Positions 52,301-63,500 of a DNA stretch of 64,000 nucleotides are shown here, one piece after another. The notes beneath the pieces were generated by a model. That model made no database searches, had not been told where the DNA came from, and saw only the letters and a list, made by a program, of their open reading frames with translations. Where the stretch lies: assembly GCF_026213295.1 (NCBI RefSeq), contig NC_079421.1, forward strand, positions 23,073,396-23,137,395, in the 5' to 3' direction. The stretch is from Gadus chalcogrammus (taxonomy: Eukaryota > Chordata > Actinopteri > Gadiformes > Gadidae). Numbering within the stretch: the first letter of the stretch is position 1; each line of letters opens with the position of its first letter. Both the position numbers and the translations under genes were made by a program.

Positions 52301-55300
52301 CCCTGAGGACACGAAGCACGGCCGGACCGAAGGCCAGAGGAAGCAGGGCCTCAGCCAGCAGCCTGCGGCCGTGAAGGGAGAACCACTAGAGGGCAGCAGC
52401 ACCAAAGCACCTCCGCGAGCACGGTTAGCGTTTCCTCCTCTGTAGTGCCTTGTACGCTGCTTACTATTACTTTGTAGTTGGCCTCCATCTTATTTTTGCA
52501 ACACTTGATAATGTATGGAAACTTGACTCTGCTTCTTAGTCCAAATTCAGCAATTCATCTAATTCGAATGCTCACATTTCTCGGTTTTGATTAAAATTTA
52601 GAAGGCCGAACTGTCTATTATTGTTTGGTCAAAGCATTTGCTTTGGATGGCCTATCAGTTGGAGTTACAGATTTTAAAGGATTTATCAGTGACCTTTAAA
52701 CGTATCCTTTTTTGTCTTCTTGTCAATGAGTAGACAATTGAAACCAACTGCCAAAGGCATTACGGTCAAAGGTCACGATAAAAGTCACATGACCATAAAG
52801 AAGAGACCAGTCAGGCCCATCCTGCCAGCCTACTGCACCAGTGGTGAGCCCTGCCACAACATAACTCAACCCAGTGTACCTAACCCTCCGCAGAAAAGTC
52901 CATTAAACCCATGTTCCATCTGCCCTAGTTATTCCGTCTGTAGGCCGCGCTGTGCTCCAGTTCATAACAGTTCCTCCGGACAAGGGAAGAGTCACCTGCA
53001 ACAACCCCAAATCTGTCCCCACAGGTACTGTATCTCTGTTAATGCTTTTGTACTTTGATACATATCACACGGGTCCTACACAGCTTAGAAACCACTGGCG
53101 AGAGTGCAGAGTAGCCATAGCAACCTGGGACGGTTAGCAATGTTTATTTGTTGTTATTTGAGGTTGGGCCAACCGTCACAGTCACAGTAAGGATTAATCA
53201 ATACTTTGGTAGCGGCACGACTTCAAAAGTCTCTGTCCTCAAATAACTCTGCATCCCCTGTTCTTGCCAGTCCCCGGTCAGAGCATGTCCGGTCTCAAAC
53301 CCAGTACCCTGAAGCAGCTTGGCCACATCGTCCCGGCAACAGCTTCTGGAGCCCCGGTGCAGGTAGGCCCTCCAGGACCCCTGAACACACGGTACACCCG
53401 AGACAGCCATCGCACCCCTCTCCTCCGGCTGACCCCCTCCCTGCCTCTGCCCCCCCAGAGCCCCGCCGCGCCCCGCCCAGGGAGCCAGTACGTCGCCTCG
53501 CTGGACTCCAACATCCTGTCGGTCGTGCCCTTCAAGCAGAACTCCGTCTCCAGCTTCGTCAGTACCACTCTCATCATCATCATGGAACACCTTAACCCGG
53601 TCCCATTAGGGCTCCTTTGAACAGGCTTTATAGGAGGGGATCTTTGATGAGATCACTGCTTAGATCCACCGTGGCTGCTGGGGTCCACCCCCAGCTGAAT
53701 GGATCTGGGTTTGAACGCAGCCAAGCGGACCCTACAACCCACCGATATAGTGTTTCCTCATGGATTATTTGTACCCTCCTACACTACACCAGTCCCATTG
53801 GGTGAGGGCGTCTGCTGAAGAACGTGACGTAGACCTGTGCTTTGCGTTCGATTCCCTCCCCAGGACCTGGGTCTGTCGACGGCGCGGGGGCGCGGCCGCT
53901 GTAAGAACCCCGCCTGCGACTACGTGTACAAGAACCGGCACAAGCCGGCCGACTGCCCCACGTGTGGGTGGGAGCTGACCCGCAAGAGCAACAAGGGGGC
54001 CAAGGTAGGAGGGCCTCTCCGAGGGGGCCAAGGTAGGAGGGTTAGGGTTAGGGGCCAAGGTAGGAGGGCCAATCCGAGGGGGCCAAGGTAGGAGGGTTAG
54101 GGTTAGGGTTAGGGGCCAAGGTAGGAGGGTTAGGGTTAGGGTTAGGGGCCAAGGTAGGAGGGTTAGGGTTAGGGGCCAAGGTAGGGGGGCCTCTCCGAGG
54201 GGGCCAAGGTAGGGGGGCCTCTCCGAGGGGGCCGAGGTAGGAGGGTTAGGGTTAGGGGCCAAGGTAGGAGGGTTAGGGTTAGGGTTAGGGGCCAAGGTAG
54301 GAGTGTTAGGGTTAGGGTTAGGGGCCAAGGTAGGAGTGTTAGGGTTAGGGTTAGGGGCCAAGGTAGGAGGGTTAGGGTTAGGGTTAGGGGCCAAGGTAGG
54401 AGGGTTAGGGTTAGGGTTAGGGGCCAAGGTAGGAGTGTTAGGGTTAGGGTTAGGGGCCAAGGTAGGAGTGTTAGGGTTAGGGTTAGGGGCCAAGGTAGGA
54501 GGGTTAGGGTTAGGGTTAGGGGCCAAGGTAGGAGGGTTAGGGTTAGGGTTAGGGGCCAAGGTAGGAGTGTTAGGGTTAGGGGCCAAGGTAGGAGGGTTAG
54601 GGGCCAAGGTAGGAGGGTTAGGGTTAGGGGCCAAGGTAGGAGGGCCAATCCGAGGGGGCCAAGGTAGGAGGGTTAGGGTTAGGGTTAGGGGCCAAGGTAG
54701 GAGGGTTAGGGTTAGGGTTAGGGGCCAAGGTAGGAGGGTTAGGGTTAGGGTTAGGGGCCAAGGTAGGAGTGTTAGGGTTAGGGTTAGGGGCCAAGGTAGG
54801 AGGGTTAGGGTTAGGGGCCAAGGTAGGGGGGCCTCTCCGAGGGGGCCAAGGTAGGGGGGCCTCTCCGAGGGGGCCAAGGTAGGGGGGTTAGGGTTAGGGG
54901 CCAAGGTAGGGGGGCCTCTCCGAGGGGGCCAAGGTAGGGGGGTTAGGGTTAGGGGCCAAGGTAGGAGGGCCTCTCCAAGGGGGCCAAGGTAGGAGGGTTA
55001 GGGTTAAGGTTAGGGGCCAAAGTAGGGGGGCCTCTCCAAGGGGGCCATGGTAGGGGGGCCTCTCCAAGGGGGCCAAGGTAGGAGGGTTAGGGTTAGGGGC
55101 CAAGGTAGGAGGGCCTCTCAAAGGGGGCCGAGGTAGGGGGGCCCCTCTGGAGGCTCTGACGGGTGGCTCCTGACAGCCCCAGGAGGTTTACTGGGGCTGG
55201 GTGGAGGATTACCATCCTTATCAGCTTCTCTTTTTTTATTGCTGCAATTTGTACCCCGGGGTCACATGGCATGAACTCCCTTCTATATTCCCTTCTGTAT

Positions 55301-57529
55301 TCAAAAATCTTATTTTCACCATACATTTTAGCCTTTGATTAAATTATAAAAAAAAGTTTCTCCCTTTTCTAAGGCTCCAGTTTCTCCAGCTCCCAGTTAA
55401 TTAAACCGCTGCCTCAGGACATGTTGTTTCAGACATCTTCTGAATTCTTGCGTGAGAGGTCGGGCTGTGCAAGATAACATCTGTAGTTGTCATACATTTC
55501 CAAGTTGATTTACTGTGAGGGCTGAAACATTTAGCATATTGTCAATGTGGGAGCAGCTGCAAATGTAATCCAATTTTTCCATAAAAAAGGAAGCATCCAG
55601 AAATCCCCTTTTTTTAAATATACATATATATTTAATGTTATTTAATTAAGTGCTCAATCAGCCAGGATTGAGGTATTTTTGCTTTTGCATATTTATAAAA
55701 AAAAAAAGTATGGTCTCTATTCATGCCTTTATGGACAGGAGAGTGCAGGGAGACACGGAAGTGGATTACAAGACACTAACTTACTTATTGTAAGTCACTG
55801 GATAAAGCAGCTGCTGAAGGCCTTAATGTAAAGGGTTAGGGTAAGGGACCACCCTAACCCTAACCCTTAATGTAAAGGGTTAGGGTTAGGGTTAGGGACC
55901 ACCCTAACCCTAACCCTTAATGTAAAGGGTTAGGGTTAGGGTTAGGGACAACCCTAACCCTAACCCTTAATGTAAAGGGTTAGGGTTAGGGTTAGGGACC
56001 ACCCTAACCCTAACCCTTAATGTAAAGGGTTAGGGTTAGGGACCACCCTAAACCTAACCCTTAATGTAAAGGGTTAGGGTTAGGGTTAGGGACAACCCTA
56101 ACCCCCCCCTAGCGCCCCGTCCTGAAGGCTCTGTCCCCCCCCCCCCTAGCGCCCCGTCCTGAAGGCTCTGTCGCCCCCCCCCCTAGCACCCCGTCCTGAA
56201 GGCTCTGTCCCCCCCCCCCCCCTAGCGCCCCGTCCTGAAGGCTCTGTCGCCCCCCCCCCCCTAGCGCCCCGTCCTGAAGGCTCTGTCCCCCCCCCCCCCT
56301 AGCGCCCCGTCCTGAAGGCTCTGTCCCCCCCCCCCTAGCGCCCCACCCTGAAGGCTCTGTCGCCCCCCCCCCCTAGCGCCCCGTCCTGAAGGCTCTGTCG
56401 CCCCCCCCCCCCTAGCGCCCCGTCCTGAAGGCTCTGTCCCCCCCCCCCCCTAGCGCCCCGTCCTGAAGGCTCTGTCCGTCCGTCCCCCTAGCGCCCCACC
56501 CTGAAGGCTCTGTCCCCCCCCCCCCTAGCGCCCCGTCCTGAAGGCTCTGTCCCCCCCCCCCCTAGCGCCCCGTCCTGAAGGCTCTGTCCCCCCCCCCCCC
56601 CTAGCGCCCCACCCTGAAGGCTCTGTCCCCCCCCCCCCCTAGCGCCCCGTCCTGAAGGCTCTGTCCCCCCCCCCCCTAGCGCCCCCCCCCTGAAGGCTCT
56701 GTCCCCCCCCCCCCCTAGCGCCCCCCCCTGAAGGCTCTGTCCCCCCCCCCCTAGCGCCCCGTCCTGAAGGCTCTGTCCCCCCCCCCCCCTAGCGCCCCAC
56801 CCTGAAGGCTCTGTCCCCCCCCCCCCTAGCGCCCTGTCCTGAAGGCTCTGTCCCCCCCCCCCCCCCTAGTGCCCCACCCTGAAGGCTCTGTCCCCCCCCC
56901 CCCCTAGCGCCCCACCCTGAAGGCTCTGTCCCCCTCCCCCCCCCCTAGCGCCCCGTCCTGAAGGCTCTGTCCCCCCACTAGCGCCCCACCCTGAAGGCTC
57001 TGTCCCCCCCCAGGCCGCCCCGCTGCTGGACCCCTACCGGCCCCTCAGCCCCGCCCAGAGGGAGCTCCAGCGCCGCTCCACTCTGCTGCTGCTCCGCCGC
57101 GCCCTGCAGATCCCCGAGGGCGAGGCGGAGCTCCAGGACGTGCTGGCCCTCATCCAGGACCTCAACGGGGCCACGGTGGAGCTGCCCCCGTCGGGGCAGC
57201 AGGGCGGGGGCCGGGGCGACCCGGGGGAGGGGGCCGTCCCGCCGCGATCCGGCTGGCCGCGCTACTTCGAGTCGGCCGCCGCCCACTGCGGTCTCTGTCA
57301 GTACCCGCTCTTCAAGGGGGGCCAGAGGTGAGCGTCACGCTGGGGGGGGGGCACCTCGTTGGCCGCCTTGTTTCCTAGCAGCTTGGTCGGCTGCAGGTCA
57401 GGAGGTCGAGCAGGCCGTCTTCTTCCACCGCCTTACACCCTTTGACTGACCAGCTCTTGGGGGGGGGGGGGGGGGGGGGGGGGGCTTACTCGGGTTTCTG
57501 CGGTTCTGCTAAGGACCACGTCTAAGGTC

Positions 57530-57594
<65 letters not shown>

Positions 57595-60500
57595 CACCGT
57601 GGCAGGACAGGAGGACTGCTGGCTGCTCACCGGGACGTTGATCCAGACGGCGTCTCTGCAGCTGAAAGTCTGTCTGAACACGCAGTGTCTGGCGCTGCAC
57701 AGCTTCACGGACATCCACCAAGGTACCGTCCATAGTACTACCATAGTACTACCATTGTACTACCATAGTACTGACACTATGAACCCAGGTACGGGTCCAT
57801 AGTACTACCATAGTACTACCATAGAACAGACACTATGAACCCAGGTACAGGTCCATAGCTACCTTCTGATCCCTGGTACTGGTCCATAGTACCTACCTTC
57901 TGAACCCTGGTACTGGTCCATAGTACCTACCTTCTGATCCCTGGTACTGGTCCATAGCTACCTTCTGATCCCTGGTACTGGTCCATAGCTACCTTCTGAT
58001 CCCTGGTACTGGTCCATAGCTACCTTCTGATCCCTGGTACTGGTCCATAGTACCTACCTTCTGATCCCTGGTACTGGTCCATAGTACCTACCTTCTGATC
58101 CCTGGTACTGGTCCATAGCTACCTTCTGATCCCTGGTACTGGTCCATAGCTACCTTCTGATCCCTGGTACTGGTCCATAGTACCTACCTTCTGATCCCTG
58201 GTACTGGTCCATAGTACCAACCTTCTGATCCCTGGTACTGGTCCATAGTACCTACCTTCTGATCCCTGGTACAGGTCCATAGCTACCTTCTGATCCCTGG
58301 TACTGGTCCATAGCTACCTTCTGAACCCTGGTACTGGTCCATAGCTACCTTCTGAACCCTGGTACTGGTCCATAGCTACCTTCTGAACCCTGGTACTGGT
58401 CCATAGCTACCTTCTGATCCCTGGTACTGGTCCATAGCTACCTTTTGAACCCCATCCACCCCGTTAAATCCACCTCTTAAAGCGTCTCCCTCTTATGTGA
58501 TTGACGCAACAGGAAACAAGGCGTAACTCCGCCCCTTTCAGATTTTGGTTTCCTGCCGAGCCTCTGTACCGTCCCCGCCCCCCCCAGATGTGCTGCTATA
58601 ACATAGTATGCATGCTGATTCCGAGATAATTAAGTATCTATACATCTAGCAGGCCACATTGAGACCTGTTTATGATTACACTTTGGTAATACAATAAATG
58701 TGTTTCAACCTCTTCACTATCTGAGTGAAACTAAAGTTTGGGATGTCACCAATCGACATGTTTCATCTTGAGCGTGCGTTTTGTGTCCTCTGACGACAGG
58801 TTTGTTCAACATCGGCAACACGCTGCTGGTGAGTCTGGATCTGTTCCTGAAGATGAGGGATGAGATCCACCTGGGTCAGCACCCGTCAGACGCTGCTGCC
58901 ACCGTCCTGGACCACATCCACCGTCACCCTGGTAACGGCCGGGAGCTCCGCTCTCAGACCCCTGTCTGGGACCTTTCCCCTCCTTCCCATCTTCTACTGG
59001 ATCTCTACCGGGGCGGGACTTCTTCTGATCCCCCGTCTTCTAGTCTAAATGAATTATGTAAACTGACATGCCGCTAAAATTATCCAATGTGAGGTTTGAA
59101 ACTCCAATGATCCTGAGTTGGAGTGTTTAGAATGGAATTTAGAATTATTTGGCAAATCGTGATATATATGGATATTGTGGAGAATTCCTCATAATTATTA
59201 GTTAAAATAAGTGTTAGCACATCTAATCTCCCTCATTCTACCCCCTTGTTCCGTACATGAATGCAACGTAGGTTTCCATCCTCTCCCTTTCGCCCCATTT
59301 ATTTGCCCATTGGTTTGGTGTGACCTCAGTCCTGATACCGTCCTCCTGGCCCTCTGTCTCTTCCTCAGTCCTGATACCGTCCTCCTGGCTCTCTGTCTCT
59401 TCCTCTGTCCTGATACCGTCCTCCTGGCTCTCTGTCTCTTCCTCAGTCATGATACCGTCCTCCTGGCTCTCAGTCCTGATACCGTCCTCCTGGCTCTCTG
59501 TCTCTTCCTCAGTCCTGATACCGTCCTCCTGGCCCTCTGTCTCTTCCTCAGTCCTGATACCGTCCTCCTGGCCCTCTGTCTCTTCCTCTGTCCTGATACC
59601 GTCCTCCTGGCTCTCTGTCTCTTCCTCAGTCCTGATACCGTCCTCCTGGCTCTCTGTCTCTTCCTCTGTCCTGATACCGTCCTCCTGGCTCTCTGTCTCT
59701 TCCTCTGTCCTGATACCGTCCTCCTGTCTCTCTGTCTCTTCCTCTGTCCTGATACCGTCCTCCTGGCTCTCTGTCTCTTCCTCAGTCCTGATACCGTCCT
59801 CCTGTCTCTCTGTCTCTTCCTCTGTCCTGATACCGTCCTCCTGGCTCTCTGTCTCTTCCTCTGTCCTGATACCGTCCTCCTGGCTCTCTGTCTCTTCCTC
59901 TGTCCTGATACCGTCCTCCTGGCTCTCTGTCTCTTCCTCTGTCCTGATACCGTCCTCCTGGCTCTCTGTCTCTTCCTCTGTCCTGATACCGTCCTCCTGG
60001 CTCTCTGTCTCTTCCTCTGTCCTGATACCGTCCTCCTGGCTCTCTGTCTCTTCCTCTGTCCTGATACCGTCCTCCTGGCTCTCTGTCTCTTCCTCAGTCC
60101 TGATACCGTCCTCCTGGCTCTCTGTCTCTTCCTCTGTCCTGATACCGTCCTCCTGGCTCTCTGTCTCTTCCTCAGTCCTGATACCGTCCTCCTGGCTCTC
60201 TGTCTCTTCCTCTGTCCTGACACCGTCCTCCTGTCTCTCTGTCTCTTCCTCTGTCCTGATACCGTCCTCCTGGCTCTCTGTCTCTTCCTCTGTCCTGATA
60301 CCGTCCTCCTGGCTCTCTGTCTCTTCCTCTGTCCTGATACCGTCCTCCTGTCTCTCTGTCTCTTCCTCTGTCCTGATACCGTCCTCCTGGCTCTCTTTCT
60401 CTTCCTCTGTCTCTGATACCGTCCTCCTGTCTCTCTGTCTCTTCCTCTGTCTCTGACGCCGTCCTTCCACCTGTCCTGATGGGGTTAACCCGTCCTCCTG

Positions 60501-63500
60501 TCTCTGATGCCGTCCTCCCGTCTCTCCATCCTCCCCAGTCCACGCCCTGGTCCCGGAGGAGGCGTCCCGGGTGCAGGCCCTGCTGCTGAGTGGCTACTGG
60601 GCCTTCGAGAGCCTGACGGTCCGGGACTACAACGACATGATCTGCGGGGTGTGTGGCGTGGCCCCCAAGGTGGAGGTGGCCCAGCGCTTCCCCCACAACG
60701 TCCTGGAGCTCCACAACGTGCAGGTAGCAGGCCGGACCCCCGGAGACCCCCACCTGCCCACTCCGGACCTCTCCACCTTTTACAGTCTCAGGTCAAATAG
60801 GATAACAAGAAAGTAATGACAATGACCAGAGATCATATTTTTAGGGAGTTATTTAGAAGCGGTGACCATTTACATTTATGGCATTTAGCAGACGCTTTTA
60901 TCCAAAGCGACTTACACCGGTTCATACACACATTCAGCCACAGACGGCGGAGTCAAACCCACAGGGCGACAGCCAGCTGGTCTGGAGCAGTCAGGGTGGG
61001 GCGTCGCACTCAGGGACACCTCCACACTCAGCTAGGAGGAGCCGGGGATCCAACCAGCAACCGGTTACAAGGAGACCCGCTCTGCCTCCTGCCCTAACCC
61101 TAACCCTAAACCACACCCAGACACTGGCAGAGGACCTTTTCAGGTTAGGGTTAGGGGTTAGGGTTAGGGTTAGGGTTAGGGTTAGGGTAACCCTAACCCT
61201 AAACCACACCCAGACACTGGCAGAAGACCATTTCAGGTTCACAGAGCCTTTGGTTTTCTCTCTTCTTCTCTCTTTAATTCAAGTACTGTTTTAATGTGCC
61301 GGGACGTACAACACACAATAAGTGTGTACATTAAGTGCCAGGACGTATGCCATAAGTGTGTACATTAAGTGCCAGGGTGTACCATAAGCCTGTGATCCCC
61401 GCCCTCAGTTCACGTGGCCGGAGACCCCCAGTCCGGACGAGGTCCACGTGGACGACTTCTGGCTGACCATGGAGAGCGAGGCCATCGAGCAGGCGGCCTT
61501 CCCCTCGGACATCCCCGTCACGCAGGTGGACGCCTCCATCGTGGCCCCCTTCATCCCTCCGCTGATGCGGAGCCCGGCCGTCATCAACACGGAGAAGGAC
61601 AAGGTCCCCTCCGACACGGCGCCCCCCGCAGGTAGGGAGGGCTGTAACACGCACACAGCGCCCCCCGCAGGTAGGGAGGGCTGTAACACGCACACAGCTC
61701 CCCTCAGGTAGGGAGGGCTGTAACACGCACGGCGCCCCCTCAGGTAGGGATGGCTGTAACACGCACACGGCGCCCCCTCAGGTAGGGAGGGCTGTAACAC
61801 GCACACAGCGCCCCCTCAGGTAGGGAGGGCTGTAACACGCACACAGCGCCCCCCGCAGGTAGGGAGGGCTGTAACACGCACGGCGCCCCCTCAGGTAGGG
61901 AGGGCTGTAACACGCACACGGCGCCCCCTCAGGTAGGGATGGCTGTAACACGCACACGGCGCCCCCTCAGGTAGGGAGGGCTGTAACACGCACACAGCGC
62001 CCCCCTCAGGTAGGGAGGGCTGTAACACGCACGGCGCCCCCGCAGGTAGGGAGGGCTGTAACACGCACACAGCGCCCCACTCAGGTAGGGAGGGCTGTAA
62101 CACGCACACAGCGCCCCCCGCAGGTAGGGAGGGCTGTAACACGCACGGCGCCCCCGCAGGTAGGGAGGGCTGTAACACGCACACAGCGCCCCACTCAGGT
62201 AGGGAGGGCTGTAACACGCACGGCGCCCCCTCAGGTAGGGAGGGCTGTAACACGCACACAGCGCCCCCCGCAGGTAGGGAGGGCTGTAACACGCACGGCG
62301 CCCCCTCAGGTAGGGAGGGCTGTAACACGCACACAGCGCCCCCCTCAGGTAGGTAGGGCTGTAACACGCACACGTCGCCCCCGCAGGTAGGGAGGGCTGT
62401 AACACGCACACAGCGCCCCCCGCAGGTAGGGAGGGCTGTAACATGCACACGTCGCCCCCTCAGGTAGGGAGGGCTGTAACACGCACACAGCGCCCCCCGC
62501 AGGTAGGGAGGGCTGTAACACGCACACAGCGCCCCCCGCAGGTAGGGAGGGCTGTAACACGCACACGGCGCCCCCTCAGGTAGGGAGGGCTGTAACACGC
62601 ACACAGCGCCCCCCGCAGGTAGGGAGGGCTGTAACACGCACACAGCGCCCCCCGCAGGTAGGGAGGGCTGTAACACGCACACGGCGCCCCCTCAGGTAGG
62701 GAGGGCTGTAACACGCACGCCCCCCCTCAGGTAGGGAGGGCTGTAACACGCACACGGCGCCCCCTCAGGTAGGGAGGGCTGTAACACGCACGCCCCCCCT
62801 CAGGTAGGGAGGGCATTTGATCAGCAGTCGGGAAGCGTCTCCACATTGTAGTTCTTATCTCTAAGCCACAGACGGCTTCTGTCTGACTGCTGCTTGCTTT
62901 CCCTCTCTGACTCTGACGCGTCCGGTCGACATGTCGGGTCAACAGGGCCGTGGTGAGAGTCATGTTATTGTCATGTAATTCATTGTATGTCGTATTTTGT
63001 TCTAGTACTTAGTTATGTAGCATCTTATCCTAGCTGTCTGTATACGGGAGTGGGTTAACCTAGTGATTGTTGGTGCTTGGTTCTATGAACATCGTTACTG
63101 TACCCACAGAGAAGTATTGTTTCACTCTCTTCTGACAAATGTTCCCTTTAGATAACAGCTTGTGGTGAAGGTAGATGGTGGGGGTGTTGAGCTGTGCTGC
63201 TCTCTCCAGGGGGGGGCTGGTTGGGGGTGTTCTGAGGCTGTGCTGCTCTCTCCAGGGGGGGGCTGGTTGGGGGTGTTCTGAGGCTGTGCTGCTCTCTCCA
63301 GGGGGGGGCTGGTTGGGGGTGTTCTGAGGCTGTGCTGCTCTCTCCAGGGGGGGGCTGGTTGGGGGTGTTCTGAGGCTGTGCTGCTCTCTCCAGGGGGGGG
63401 CTGGTTGGGGGTGTCGAGCTGTGCTGCTCTCTCCAGGGGGGGGCTGGTTGGGGGTGTTCTGAGGCTGTGCTGCTCTCTCCAAGGGGGGGCTGGTTGGGGG

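Noticed and set aside
53765..54904. Minus-strand 379-codon frame (TLAPNPNP repeats)
   Set aside because: Translation of the TTAGGG-containing donor array opposite hmgxb3 exon 11.
59238..60470. Open frames of up to 410 codons on both strands
   Set aside because: They lie wholly in a 37-bp tandem array. All reading frames are open because the unit lacks stops, and the array is intronic to hmgxb3.
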